A stretch of DNA of 64,000 nucleotides from an uncultured Candidatus Puniceispirillum sp. (lineage in GTDB: Bacteria; Pseudomonadota; Alphaproteobacteria; Puniceispirillales; Puniceispirillaceae). The notes beneath the pieces are model-generated. The model saw only the letters and a list, made by a program, of their open reading frames with translations, was not told the DNA's origin and did no database searches. The DNA is taken from NCBI GenBank assembly GCA_905182545.1, contig CAJJBY010000002.1:62001-126000 (forward strand), written 5' to 3'. Below, one piece after another: positions 1 to 9,066 of this stretch. The position numbers and the translations under genes are program-made. Position 1 is the first letter of the stretch, and every line of letters begins with the position of its first letter.

Positions 1-752
1 GCAATCACGCCCAAGGTGTTGCTCTCGCCGTTACCACACGCGGCCTGAAAGCCACCATCATCATGCCCGAAGATACGCCAGCGACCAAAATCGAAGGCAC
101 AAAGGCCTATGGCGCCGATGTCGTGACCTATGATCGTTATACGGAATCACGCGAAGAGATTGGCGAGGCTCTAAGCCAGAAATATAATGCCAATCTGATC
201 AAACCCTATGATGATGTTCGGGTGATTGCAGGACAAGGCACGGTTGGGCTGGAAATCGCCCGACAGGCAAGCGTGATGGGCGTTGTTCCCGATGCGTTGA
301 TCTGTTGTTGTGGCGGCGGCGGCCTGATTGCAGGCACCAGCATCGCGCTTCATGCGCATTTTCCCGAAACCAAAATCTGGTGCGCCGAACCGGAATTTTA
401 CGATGACACGAAACGATCACTAGAAACCGGCACAATTGAACGGGCGCAAACCGACAAATCATCAATTTGTGATGCAATTGTAACGCCGGAACCCGGGCAA
501 TTGACCTTTCCGGTGAATCGCAAACATCTCACAGGCGGTGCCGTTGTCACCGACCAGCAGGTGTTACAAGCCATTGCAACGCTCTTCAAACATCTAAAAA
601 TCATTGTTGAACCGGGCGGTGCTGTTGCTGTCGCTGCGATCTTGACCGGACAGGTTCCAGCCGGTGCCGATAACATTATCGCAGTGGCATCAGGCGGCAA
701 TATTGATCGTGATATGTTCAAACGCGCGCTTGATGAAAAGCCGTTTTTCTAG
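1..752 (+). CDS. PLP-dependent threonine/serine dehydratase, 5' end outside the window
   Basis: C-terminal part (about 250 residues) of a fold-type II pyridoxal-phosphate enzyme. The reading frame is open from base 3 and begins with NHAQG, the substrate-binding loop of threonine dehydratases and serine racemases. A glycine-rich phosphate-binding loop (GGGGLIAG) lies near residue 105, and the tail carries SGGN. The PLP lysine and the true start are upstream of the window. The family deaminates threonine or serine to the 2-oxo acid and ammonia in the cytosol. There is no obvious C-terminal ACT regulatory domain, so the catabolic/short form is more likely than a full biosynthetic IlvA. It ends 41 bases before cobU and may be co-transcribed by chance. 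Confidence 0.88.
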   Translation, partial: NHAQGVALAVTTRGLKATIIMPEDTPATKIEGTKAYGADVVTYDRYTESREEIGEALSQKYNANLIKPYDDVRVIAGQGTVGLEIARQASVMGVVPDALICCCGGGGLIAGTSIALHAHFPETKIWCAEPEFYDDTKRSLETGTIERAQTDKSSICDAIVTPEPGQLTFPVNRKHLTGGAVVTDQQVLQAIATLFKHLKIIVEPGGAVAVAAILTGQVPAGADNIIAVASGGNIDRDMFKRALDEKPFF

Positions 753-793
753 AGATCGCGTAAAATCGCCACAAACCGGGAAAAGGCCACAAA

Positions 794-1342
794 ATGACCA
801 CTGAAAATATTCAATTTGTTCTGGGTGGTGCCCGCTCTGGAAAATCTGAATTTGCTGAAAATCTGGCGCTGACGTCTTTTGCTTCCATGCCAGCCAACAG
901 CGCGCGGCTGGTCTATCTGGCAACCGCCGAGGCATTTGATAACGAAATGCAGGCGCGAATCGACCTCCACAAATCGCGGCGTAGTGCGGATTGGCTTCTT
1001 TGCGATGCCCCAATTGACCTGCCAGCAATGATACGGGTGCATGATAGGAAAGACGCAACCTTGTTGGTTGATTGCACAAGTGTCTGGATCACAAATCTGT
1101 TGATCAATGGAAAAGATATCCAACTCTATCGCGATGATTTTATTGACGCGCTAGGCACCGCATCTGGTAAAATTATTGTCGTTGCCAGCGAAACCGGTCT
1201 AGGCATTGTTCCTGATAATAAACTGTCGCGCCAGTTCCGCGATGCGAATGGAAAAACCAATCAGGCCATTGCCCAAATTGCCCATTGCGTATTTTTTCTG
1301 GTCGCAGGGATTGTCCAAAAGATTAAATCGACTGACAATTGA
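794..1342 (+). CDS. cobU: Bifunctional adenosylcobinamide kinase / adenosylcobinamide-phosphate guanylyltransferase
   Basis: A 182-residue protein of normal length for CobU (CobP in the aerobic nomenclature). It phosphorylates adenosylcobinamide and then adds GMP, giving adenosylcobinamide-GDP for nucleotide-loop assembly. The P-loop GGARSGKS lies at residues 11-18, and the VDCTSVWITNLL strand typical of the family is near residue 94. ATG is preceded by a purine-rich stretch (GGGAAAAGG). It is the first gene of a same-strand run cobU-cobT-cobS-cobC, which contains all late steps except the cobD/cbiB branch found elsewhere in the window. Confidence 0.95.
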   Translation: MTTENIQFVLGGARSGKSEFAENLALTSFASMPANSARLVYLATAEAFDNEMQARIDLHKSRRSADWLLCDAPIDLPAMIRVHDRKDATLLVDCTSVWITNLLINGKDIQLYRDDFIDALGTASGKIIVVASETGLGIVPDNKLSRQFRDANGKTNQAIAQIAHCVFFLVAGIVQKIKSTDN

Positions 1343-1392
1343 TCCGTTTAACGTGAATATTATTTTGCTATTTCAATCTAAGCGAGTTTTTA

Positions 1393-2409
1393 ATGCCCTA
1401 TTTTCAATCATCTAGCCAGATTAGCGACATTATCGCCGATCTTCCTTCCGTTGATGGCAAAACGCAAAACAAGGCCGCATCGCGCCAAGCAGAATTGACC
1501 AAGCCGCCCGGATCGCTTGGCAGGCTGGAAGAAGTTGCCATTTGGATGGCGGGCTGGCAACGGCGTGACCGCCCCGCAATTGAGCATGGTCAATGTTTGA
1601 TCTTTGCCGGTAATCATGGTGTTGTGGCGCAGGGCATATCGCCCTTCCCCGCCGAAGTGACCGCGCAGATGGTGGCCAATTTCGCCAATGGTGGCGCGGC
1701 AATTAACCAGCTATGCGATCTTGCCAACCTCAAGCTTGATGTTATTCCGCTTGAACTTGACCGGCCGACCAATGATTTGAGTCTTGGCCCAGCAATGCGC
1801 GAAGATGAAACCATTGCTGCAATGAATATCGGGGCTGATGCGCTGGATGATAATTGCGACTATTTGATTGTTGGCGAAATGGGCATTGGCAATACAACGG
1901 CTGCAGCGGCATTATGCCTTGGCCGGTTTGGTGCCGATGCCACCGGTTGGGTTGGTCCGGGGACCGGGCTTGACGATGATGGCGTCAAACATAAAGCCAA
2001 AGTGATCGAGGCTGCGCTTGCCGCCCAATCGCCAGTCGCACAACATCCGGTTGCCTTGCTTGCCGCTTTTGGCGGGCGGGAATTAGCGGCCATTGCCGGC
2101 GCGATCCTTGCTGCCAGAATGCGGTCAATTCCGGTGATGCTTGACGGCTTTATTTCTACCGCCGCTGCTGCTGCCTTAACCGCTGATAAAAAGCTTGGCG
2201 TTCTTGATCATGCCATGATTTCACATATGTCAGGCGAGCCAGGGCATTCACGGCTTGCCGTTGCGCTTCGCAAACAGCCATTGGTCGATCTTCGGATGCG
2301 GCTTGGCGAGGCCAGCGGTGCCGCTGTGGCAAGCCTGCTTGTTCGCGCCGCCTGTGCAACGCATAATGGCATGGCAACCTTTGCCGAGGCAGGCGTTAGC
2401 GGGGGCTAA
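1393..2409 (+). CDS. cobT: Nicotinate-nucleotide--dimethylbenzimidazole phosphoribosyltransferase
   Basis: A 338-residue CobT (CobU in Pseudomonas nomenclature). It makes alpha-ribazole phosphate from 5,6-dimethylbenzimidazole and nicotinate mononucleotide, the lower-ligand precursor of B12. Family hallmarks are visible: TKPPGSLGRLE near residue 36, FAGNHGV near residue 70, the GEMGIGNTTAA loop near residue 161, and the C-terminal SGEPGH and GEASGAA segments. The glutamate of the family's catalytic C-terminal region is present in FAEAGV. It starts 50 bases after cobU and ends one base before the cobS ATG, which points to translational coupling. Confidence 0.96.
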   Translation: MPYFQSSSQISDIIADLPSVDGKTQNKAASRQAELTKPPGSLGRLEEVAIWMAGWQRRDRPAIEHGQCLIFAGNHGVVAQGISPFPAEVTAQMVANFANGGAAINQLCDLANLKLDVIPLELDRPTNDLSLGPAMREDETIAAMNIGADALDDNCDYLIVGEMGIGNTTAAAALCLGRFGADATGWVGPGTGLDDDGVKHKAKVIEAALAAQSPVAQHPVALLAAFGGRELAAIAGAILAARMRSIPVMLDGFISTAAAAALTADKKLGVLDHAMISHMSGEPGHSRLAVALRKQPLVDLRMRLGEASGAAVASLLVRAACATHNGMATFAEAGVSGG

Positions 2410-2410
2410 A

Positions 2411-3220
2411 ATGACATCAAAACGCCAATCACGATTTGGCGATATCGCAGCCGCCTTTATGCTGCTAAGCCGGATTCCGGTAACATATCAATTTGCCAAA
2501 GACAGCCCACCTGATTTCATCAGCTCGTTATGGGCATTTCCACTTGTCGGTCTTGTGATTGGCGGGATTAGCGGCATGATGCTTGCTTTTTCCAGTTTTT
2601 TCGGCCTGCCTTTGCTTGTTTGCGGCGGGCTATGTGTTGGCGTGATGGCAATGGCAAGCGGTGCGATGCATGAAGATGGGCTTGCCGATACGGCTGATGG
2701 ATTTGGCGGCGGCAAGGATGTGGATGATAAAATGCTTATCATGCATGACAGCCATATTGGCAGCTATGGCGTTTTGGCGTTGTGCCTTAGCACAATCATC
2801 CGCATCAGCCTTTTTGCCAGCATTGCCGGACTGGATCTATCAAATCTGGCGCTGATTGGCCTTGTTGCGGCCATTGCCGCCGCGGCGCGTTGGCAAATCT
2901 TGATTGCCTTATGGGCGTTTCCGATTGCCGCTGGTGCCAAACTTGCCAAAGTGACCGGCCGACCATCGGTGATCGCCATTTTCGCGGCCGCTATTCTATG
3001 GGTTTTGCCTTTGGCTTATTTTGCCATGCCCCTTGCCGCGGTGATTGCTGGCAGTGCGGCTTTATTGGCCTGCCTTGCCCTTGGCAGGCTTGCCATGCGG
3101 CAAATCCACGGCATTAGCGGCGATGTGATGGGTGCCATGATCATTCTTGGCGAAATCATGCTTGCTGCAGGGCTTTTCATCACCATGAACACCCCGCTTG
3201 ATATAGGGTTTTTTGGATGA
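2411..3220 (+). CDS. cobS: Adenosylcobinamide-GDP ribazoletransferase
   Basis: A 269-residue polytopic membrane protein (CobS, also CobV). It joins adenosylcobinamide-GDP with alpha-ribazole (phosphate), the last joining step of B12 synthesis. The metal-binding motif HEDGLADTADGFGGG (residues about 83-97) followed by IMHDSHIGSYG is diagnostic. Six to seven hydrophobic segments follow. The reading frame is open further upstream inside cobT, but the ATG at 2411 begins the conserved region and sits directly after the cobT stop, so it was chosen. Its TGA overlaps the next ATG (ATGA). Confidence 0.95.
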   Translation: MTSKRQSRFGDIAAAFMLLSRIPVTYQFAKDSPPDFISSLWAFPLVGLVIGGISGMMLAFSSFFGLPLLVCGGLCVGVMAMASGAMHEDGLADTADGFGGGKDVDDKMLIMHDSHIGSYGVLALCLSTIIRISLFASIAGLDLSNLALIGLVAAIAAAARWQILIALWAFPIAAGAKLAKVTGRPSVIAIFAAAILWVLPLAYFAMPLAAVIAGSAALLACLALGRLAMRQIHGISGDVMGAMIILGEIMLAAGLFITMNTPLDIGFFG

Positions 3221-3861
3221 TCGGCAAAGATGACATAACCGATTTCTATTTCATTCGGCATGGGCCTGTGGTCAAGAAGGATGGGCATTTACCGCCACAT
3301 GATGCGCCATTGATTAAACAGGAATTTGATCTGGACGCGCTGTTAAAAACCCTGCCACATCATGCTAACTGGCATATCAGCCCGCTGCAACGAGCGCAAC
3401 AAACCGCCGCGCTTTTAACCGGTCATTTAGCGCCAGCATCGAAAATCACCGAAGCTGCGCTTGCCGAACAGCATTTTGGCAATTGGCATGATCAGCCAAT
3501 TGACACCATCTGGCAACAGCTTGCCATACTGCCAAAACATAATTGGTCTTTCATCACGCATGATTTTTGCCCGCCACATGGCGAAAGCTTTGACCAGCAA
3601 ATGCTGCGTGTCGGGTCATGGTGTGATTTGCAAGAGCGCAAGCGTTTTACCAATGCGCAGATTATCGTGGCGCATATTGGCACCATCAGAGCCGTTCTGG
3701 CACATATTCTTGGCCTGCCAGCAGATGTGGCACAAGCCATTGAGATACCCTATTTTGGTGGGCTTCATGCTAGCCTAATGGCCAAACACCATGCCGCAGA
3801 TAATCTAGGGGGTGCTTGGCAAATTCATCAGCTTGGCACAATCACCCCGCCCGCCGCCTAA
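3217..3861 (+). CDS. cobC: Histidine phosphatase family protein, likely alpha-ribazole phosphatase
   Basis: A 214-residue member of the histidine phosphatase (phosphoglycerate mutase-like) superfamily. The catalytic RHG motif is in FIRHGP near residue 13, and a second histidine lies in VAHIGTIRAVLAH near residue 150. It is coupled to cobS by an ATGA overlap at the end of the cobUTS run, so removal of the phosphate from alpha-ribazole phosphate or cobalamin phosphate is the likely role. The family assignment is clear from motifs; the exact substrate is inferred from the neighbours. A second gene often also called cobC, the threonine-phosphate decarboxylase, is listed here as cobD. Confidence 0.85.
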   Translation: MIGKDDITDFYFIRHGPVVKKDGHLPPHDAPLIKQEFDLDALLKTLPHHANWHISPLQRAQQTAALLTGHLAPASKITEAALAEQHFGNWHDQPIDTIWQQLAILPKHNWSFITHDFCPPHGESFDQQMLRVGSWCDLQERKRFTNAQIIVAHIGTIRAVLAHILGLPADVAQAIEIPYFGGLHASLMAKHHAADNLGGAWQIHQLGTITPPAA

Positions 3862-3887
3862 GCCTGTTTGGCCATTTTCCGGCGGCG

Positions 3888-4490
3888 TTAAGTATGACTT
3901 GCCAAATGTCGTGCGCCACGCGGATCAATCCAGCCAATCGACCCATCATCACGAAGATGAACAACATTCAGTCCGAAATGGCTGGCATTGCGGAACATCA
4001 GCATAGTCGATCCGCCAAATTCAAGCCGCATCACGGCCTGTTCAACGGTCAGTACCTCGATATCATAGGATAATTCAGCGACGATCGGCAAAAGATCATC
4101 TTCATCACTGCTGGCATCGGTTAATTGAGATGCGCCGGCATAAACCGCCATTGGCGCAATATCAATATCGTCCTCTTCAAGATTGGTTAGGGCGCCGCGG
4201 TGGTTCTTTAAACGCCTTTTATGACGCCGAAGCCTTTTTTCGGCATGTTCAATCGCCGCATCCAACGCCGCATGCGCATCAGCAGCGCGACCAGTCGATT
4301 CAAGTTCCATTCGTCGTGACAAGGCAACACGTGTTTTTACGGTAAAACCGGAATCAGCCTTTTCAAGCGTGACATGGCCACTGACAGCATTGTGAAAATA
4401 TTTTTCAACAACATTGTTCAGTGACACTTCGGCATGCTCCTGAAAAGCAAGCCCGGTATCCATATTTTTTCCAGAGATACTAATTTGCAT
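3888..4490 (-). CDS. hpf: Ribosome hibernation promoting factor, long form (HPF/RaiA family)
   Basis: A 200-residue protein that dimerises 70S ribosomes in stationary phase. Residues 1-95 are the YfiA/RaiA domain, beginning MQISISGK and containing HAALDAAIEHAEKRLRRHKRR, a basic helix that contacts rRNA. Residues about 140-200 form the HPF C-terminal dimerisation domain (AVMRLEFGGSTMLMFRN and GWIDP). An acidic linker (SSDEDD) joins them. The frame stays open six codons upstream, but the ATG at 4490 matches the family start. It is convergent with the cobC-like gene 26 bases away and is not part of the B12 genes. Confidence 0.93.
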   Translation of the reverse strand: MQISISGKNMDTGLAFQEHAEVSLNNVVEKYFHNAVSGHVTLEKADSGFTVKTRVALSRRMELESTGRAADAHAALDAAIEHAEKRLRRHKRRLKNHRGALTNLEEDDIDIAPMAVYAGASQLTDASSDEDDLLPIVAELSYDIEVLTVEQAVMRLEFGGSTMLMFRNASHFGLNVVHLRDDGSIGWIDPRGARHLASHT

Positions 4491-4685
4491 AGATAAACAA
4501 ACTCCCAATCTTCGACCAAAAACAAGGTCATGCGTGAACGCCTACTGGAACGCGCGAAGATCAGGCACTTATCTAAAAAACGCTTGTCAAAGTGCGAGAA
4601 CAAGCTGCTAATCGGAGCCACAAAACGAACGCTCCAGATATTTACTGTGCCAAGCTTTACGATAGCTGACAAGTAACCATGCGCA

Positions 4686-5315
4686 TTATTTTTTTGGACA
4701 TTCAACACGCAGACCCAATGACAAACGGCCGCCATGAACATGATCAACCCCATGAAGAGGCCGCGCCGCCTCGCCTGTCCGCCCCGCAAATGCTGGCGCG
4801 GACAATAAAACAATGCGCCCGGGGCGATCATCAATCACGCGGCCTTGACCGCCATCGCGGCTTGGGGTTGCAAATAAACGTGACTGCCCAGCCAAGGTGG
4901 CAATCACCACAATATGCTGATAGCGCGAACCATCACGATGAACACCAATCCCGCGTGATCCAGCGGAATAGCGCTGGATGGCAAAATCATCAAACCGGAA
5001 ATCAGTGGAAAATGGCGATGGGGTCATCATCTGCCCTGCCTGAAAAAGACCTGCCTCAAGACAATGGGCAAACTGATCAAAAGCATCAATACGCGGTGCC
5101 GGAAAACAAATGTCAAAATCCTGAAAAACGCGATTGGATTTATAACTGATTTCGGGACGAGCGCTGCGAAATGGCTGGCGCTCGGCAAGCTTGGTAAGAC
5201 ACGCAACTTCGTCTTTGGTCAAAAAAGCAAAACTGACCCATTGCCGCTCGGGCTGCGCCAGCCGGTTTAAGGCACGCCGCAATTGCCCAACGCGTGATGG
5301 ATCAAGCCCGAACAT
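4686..5315 (-). CDS. 2OG-Fe(II) oxygenase family protein
   Basis: About 209 residues. The iron ligand motif HxD is present as HRDGSRYQ, a distal histidine in HGVDHVHGG, and the 2-oxoglutarate-binding arginine in RLSLGLR, in the expected order of a double-stranded beta-helix dioxygenase. The substrate is not identifiable; it is not close enough to AlkB to call DNA repair. The frame extends upstream into the SprT-like gene, but the ATG at 5315 lies five bases after that gene's stop and leaves the whole conserved region intact. It probably forms a two-gene unit with the SprT-like gene. Confidence 0.75.
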   Translation of the reverse strand: MFGLDPSRVGQLRRALNRLAQPERQWVSFAFLTKDEVACLTKLAERQPFRSARPEISYKSNRVFQDFDICFPAPRIDAFDQFAHCLEAGLFQAGQMMTPSPFSTDFRFDDFAIQRYSAGSRGIGVHRDGSRYQHIVVIATLAGQSRLFATPSRDGGQGRVIDDRPGRIVLLSAPAFAGRTGEAARPLHGVDHVHGGRLSLGLRVECPKK

Positions 5316-5319
5316 AGGC

Positions 5320-5862
5320 TTAGATTCCACCGTCACTGGCGATAAATTCAACCGATGTTTTGCAGGTGGCGCAAACAAGACCCGATTTCCGGCGATGGCG
5401 CTCGACCGCAAAACAACCATTCGGGCATTGCATGACCCAGCGCGCTTTGGAAAAATTCAAACTATGACAGCGCGTTGCCGTACATCCGATTTCACGTGCC
5501 TTCTGCCGCCAAACCGCATCATGGCCGTGATGTGGTCCAACAAGCGCATGCGCAATTTCATGAAGAATCGTATCGCGAATATGGTCTTTTTCGGCATTGC
5601 GAACATAAAGCCGCGAAAGCGAAATGACCTTTGTATTATAATCACATTGACCAGCGCGCCGTCGTGCATGATCGAGCTTTACTCGCCATCCGGTCAAGCC
5701 ATGTTGCTGCATCAATTCTGTTGCTGTTTCCATAGCATCGGCAAGTGGCCGATGGACAGCCTGTTCAGGCTCTAATGCCGTTTTTGTCGGCACCGTGGGG
5801 GCGGCTGGCCGATTGGCATGCGCAACCCGTTCTAACAAATTTGAGACCCGCCGTCTGAACAT
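5320..5862 (-). CDS. SprT-like zinc metalloprotease domain protein
   Basis: A 180-residue SprT-like protein. The zinc site HEIAHALVGPHHGHD (near residue 101) has the HExxH motif and a third downstream histidine. The C-terminal zinc-ribbon-like part has CPNGC and CATC. SprT/Spartan proteins in eukaryotes cleave DNA-protein crosslinks; bacterial members are little studied. It is directly upstream of the 2OG-Fe(II) oxygenase with a four-base gap, which suggests co-expression. Confidence 0.85.
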   Translation of the reverse strand: MFRRRVSNLLERVAHANRPAAPTVPTKTALEPEQAVHRPLADAMETATELMQQHGLTGWRVKLDHARRRAGQCDYNTKVISLSRLYVRNAEKDHIRDTILHEIAHALVGPHHGHDAVWRQKAREIGCTATRCHSLNFSKARWVMQCPNGCFAVERHRRKSGLVCATCKTSVEFIASDGGI

Positions 5863-5927
5863 GTCAGCCCCTTAAATCAAACCCAACCAGCTAGTGGCTT
5901 TCATGCTTTGCCAACCAGCCAACAACT

Positions 5928-6095
5928 TTACTCAGCCGCCGGTATCCACGCAAGGCCAGCAACAAAATAAAAGGCAAAATCAAGCACCAGATGAATATTT
6001 GTCACCATATCGGCAATCTGCATCACCAGCCCAATATAAATGATCAAGGCTGGGATTAACCCGATTGCAACGGTCAAATGCCGCCAGCGTGACAT
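5928..6095 (-). CDS. Small membrane protein, DUF2842-like
   Basis: A 55-residue protein read directly from the sequence. It has two hydrophobic segments (about residues 10-26 and 36-52), a basic N terminus (MSRWRH) and the ending FYFVAGLAWIPAAE, which resembles the alphaproteobacterial DUF2842 family (usual ending FYxxAGLxWxxP). A good ribosome-binding site (AGGAGAA) lies eight bases before the ATG. The function of this family is unknown. Standard annotation often misses genes this short. Confidence 0.7.
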   Translation of the reverse strand: MSRWRHLTVAIGLIPALIIYIGLVMQIADMVTNIHLVLDFAFYFVAGLAWIPAAE

Positions 6096-6195
6096 GTCAA
6101 TTCTCCTGTTCTGATCATCCTGCCCCTATAGATGGGCAGTAACCGCAGCCGTTAAAGCCCCTCACCCAAAAGCATTGCGAAAAAACCGAGCAGCC

Positions 6196-6941
6196 CTATC
6201 CAATCATCGCCTTAATTGCCGCGGTCACATCGTCAAGCGAATGGCAAATCTGATAATGCTGATCCCCTTTTTGACAATCTGGTCGTGCCAGAAACCAGAC
6301 CGGCAAGTCAAGCTGGCGCGCGGCCTCAATCTTGGCAAAAGACCATCTCCCGCCTGCATTTTTGGCGCAAATATGACTAATTTCATATTCGGTTAATAAT
6401 GCCTTTTCATCTTCAATTTGTTTTTTAGGAAAGTCATTTATCAGTTTTAAATGATTATATTTTTTGAAATCGTCATTAAACTTCAAACCACGCGCTAAAA
6501 GCCATAGATCGGGACGCGAAACAAATGCGGTCACGGCGCGGCTACCACCAGCCAGAAACGGGCGCGCCTGCGCTGGCAGGGCCGCCGCCATCGCCGCCCA
6601 ATTTTCAAATTCGGTCCAGCGATCATTTTTTGCCGCCTGCCATGCTGGCCGCGCATAGGCAATTACTGGTAAATCGCCGACAGCGCGGCGGCATGCCGGC
6701 TCATCTGCGCGGCATAGGGATGCGTCAAATCGATAATCGCATCAACCGCATGCCTATCACACCATTTGGCAAGCCCTTCAACGCCGCCAAAACCGCCAAT
6801 CCGTGTTTCAACACCTAATGCCGCAGGCCGATCGGTTGCGCCAGCTAATGACGCGGTAATGCGGATGGTTGGATTGGTTGCCAATTGCGCCAATAATCGC
6901 CGCGCCTCACCAGTGCCAGCCAGAACCAGAAGATGCGTCAT
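6196..6941 (-). pseudogene. cobK: Precorrin-6A reductase, interrupted by one frameshift
   Basis: CobK (CbiJ) reduces precorrin-6A, or cobalt-precorrin-6A, with NADPH. The first part (6941 down to about 6672) reads MTHLLVLAGTGEARRLL and has IDLTHPYAAQMS. The second part lies in another frame from about 6672 to 6196 and begins PVIAYARPAW, the conserved RPAW block. One missing base in the T-run (AAA on the + strand at 6671-6673) separates them; adding one T restores LSAILPVIAYARPAW and a protein of about 248 residues, the normal length. The start overlaps the cbiD stop (ATGA). Either a recent mutation or a homopolymer sequencing error. Residues about 140-172 are richer in lysine and AT bases than the neighbours. 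Confidence 0.85.
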
Positions 6942-8038
6942 GGCGCAATGGTTCCGGCCGTGCCAAGGATCTGGCTGTCACGCGCCACCACCAGAATTTC
7001 AATATTCACCGCAGCACCGGCAACAACACCAAGCGCGGTCTTTTGCGCCGCAGCGGCGATTGCATTTGCCAATTTCTACCCGCATTTCGGGCGTTCCCTG
7101 CTGAACAACATCAAGAACGCTATTGGCACTAGCAACCATGTCATGGTCATAACCACATGCCGCCGCCAAATCTGCCAAGGCGGTAAAATCGACTTGTGAT
7201 CGCGCCGAATGAAGATCGATCGCGCCCTGCCCAAGCTTGACCATCTTGGCAAAACCGCCAGCAATGGTGAGATTGGCAACCGGATTGCGGCGCATATATT
7301 TTAGCATGCCACCAACAAAATCACCCATATCCATCAGCGCAATTTCGGGCAGATCATAACGGGCGATTACAGCTTTTTCCGATGTTGATCCAGTTGAGCC
7401 AGAAACATGGACAAGCCCATTTGCCCGCGCCACATCAATGCCGCGATGAATCGAGGCAATCCATGCAGAGCAGGAAAATGGCCGCACAACGCCGGTGGTT
7501 CCAAGAATCGACAAGCCACCTTCGATGCCAAGGCGCGGATTCCATGTTTTCAGCGCAATTTTCGCACCATCAGGAACCGAAATTTCGATGATGATATCGC
7601 GCGGGCCATCCAACGCCGTCTGCCAATTGGTCAATCGCCTCAGCCATCATCTGGCGCGGCACCGGATTGATCGCCGGTTCGCCAACAGCAATTGGCAGAC
7701 CCGGTTTGGTGATCAGGCCAACCCCATCGCCGCGGGTAAATGTCACCCCCGATTGCGGCAGTTGCCACGCGTGCAATAACTAGTACACCATGTGTTACAT
7801 CAGGATCATCACCAGCATCTTTCACAATTCCAACTTCTGACCAATCTTGGCCCTGATCGGTTAATGCCACTTCCAGATCGGCCTCTTTACCACCCGGGGT
7901 GATCACGCTGACGCGTTCGGGAAATGCGCCGGTTACCATTGCCGTATAGGCCGCATTCACCGCTGCTGTTGCACAGGTGCCGGTGGTCCAGCCGAACCGC
8001 AGGTTTGTCGTCAGCCTTTTGGTCATATACCCGTTCAA
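6938..8038 (-). pseudogene. cbiD: Cobalt-precorrin-5B C1-methyltransferase, interrupted by three frameshifts
   Basis: CbiD adds the C1 methyl group in the cobalt-early route. The signature is intact but spread over four frames: FGWTTGTCATAA at the N terminus, DDPDVTHG, then [19 protein letters not shown], then TWNPRLGIEGGLSILGTTG, and finally ARDSQILGTAGTIAP at the C terminus. Each join needs removal of one base, near 7765, 7616 and 7071. The repaired protein is 365 residues, normal for the family. The repaired stop overlaps the cobK start. All three changes are extra bases in two-base runs, so error in the source sequence is likely. Divergent from cobA. Confidence 0.88.
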
Positions 8039-8150
8039 TCCATGATGGTCATCATCGCGTGATCAGATGATTGATAATTTATGCTTTTTACATCATTTCC
8101 TGCCAAGAAAAGGATGCAATCATCACCTAACTGGCTTAATATCGCGCGAT

Positions 8151-9035
8151 ATGAGGGACAAGAACAACCAAAATCCGTCGCAGATGGAAATGCCACCGCT
8201 AAATGACCGGTCATGGCCGGTTTTTGAGCCGGGATGGGTGTGGATGGTCGGCGGCGGTCCGGGTGACCCGGGCTTGCTAACGCTTCATGCGCTTAACGCC
8301 CTAAGACAGGCCGATGTGATCATTTATGACGCGCTGGTCAATCAGGCGATTCTTGATTGGGCCAATCCCGCTGCAATCATCGAATATGCTGGCAAACGCG
8401 GTGGTAAACCATCACCGCATCAGCGCGATATATCGCTGAAATTGGTTGAACTTGCCCGCAATGGCAAACGCGTATTACGACTAAAGGGCGGCGACCCATT
8501 TGTGTTTGGGCGTGGCGGCGAAGAGGCGCAAACCCTTGTTCAAGCAGGCATCAAGCTTCGCATCATCCCGGGTATTTCAGCCGGTATTGGCGGGCTTGCT
8601 TATGCTGGTATTCCGGTAACGCATCGCGATGTTAATCAGTCGGTTACGTTTTTATCAGGGCATGACCGCACTGGTGCCATGCCATCGGCAATTAACTGGC
8701 AAGCCGTATCGCGCGGATCACAGGTCATTGTGATGTATATGGCGATTAAACATATGCCCGATATTTGCCGGAAACTGCTGGATGCTGGGCGCGATCCAAA
8801 CGAACCGGTTGCCGTGGTCAGCAACGCCACCAATCCTGATATGAAGGTTCTGGAAACAACATTATCAACGGCAATGCAGGATATTCAAGATAGCGGCATT
8901 GGCGCGCCAGCCATTGTCTGTGTCGGGCGGGTCACGCTGATGCGGCAATGTCTTGACTGGCTTGGCCAGATGGATGGCGTGCCGGTTCGCGACCTTGACC
9001 CGCTGAATGTGCGTTCGGTTTCGGAAACGGGCTAG
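8151..9035 (+). CDS. cobA: Uroporphyrinogen-III C-methyltransferase
   Basis: SAM-dependent enzyme that methylates uroporphyrinogen III at C2 and C7 to give precorrin-2, the entry to B12. The Class III methyltransferase motif VGGGPGDPGLLT is near residue 32, followed by YDALVN, GGDPFVFGRGGEE and PGISAG. No siroheme-synthase dehydrogenase domain is attached. The frame is open from an ATG at 8067, and another ATG lies at 8184; none has a convincing Shine-Dalgarno site, so the start is uncertain while the domain boundary favours 8151 or 8184. The cobB ATG is 31 bases downstream. Confidence 0.92.
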   Translation: MRDKNNQNPSQMEMPPLNDRSWPVFEPGWVWMVGGGPGDPGLLTLHALNALRQADVIIYDALVNQAILDWANPAAIIEYAGKRGGKPSPHQRDISLKLVELARNGKRVLRLKGGDPFVFGRGGEEAQTLVQAGIKLRIIPGISAGIGGLAYAGIPVTHRDVNQSVTFLSGHDRTGAMPSAINWQAVSRGSQVIVMYMAIKHMPDICRKLLDAGRDPNEPVAVVSNATNPDMKVLETTLSTAMQDIQDSGIGAPAIVCVGRVTLMRQCLDWLGQMDGVPVRDLDPLNVRSVSETG

Positions 9036-9066
9036 CGAATTTCCCCAGTTAAAGGGCATCACGAAA

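Noticed and set aside
4686-5315. AlkB DNA repair enzyme
   Set aside because: Only general 2OG-Fe(II) motifs are seen; the AlkB-specific nucleotide-recognition region is not recognisable.
6120-6139. CTGCCC/GGGCAG hairpin downstream of cobK as a terminator
   Set aside because: Six-base stem with an eight-base loop and no T-run on either strand.
9007-9066. Upstream extension of cobB
   Set aside because: The 20 extra codons overlap the end of cobA and lie before the conserved start MASKGLMIAG.
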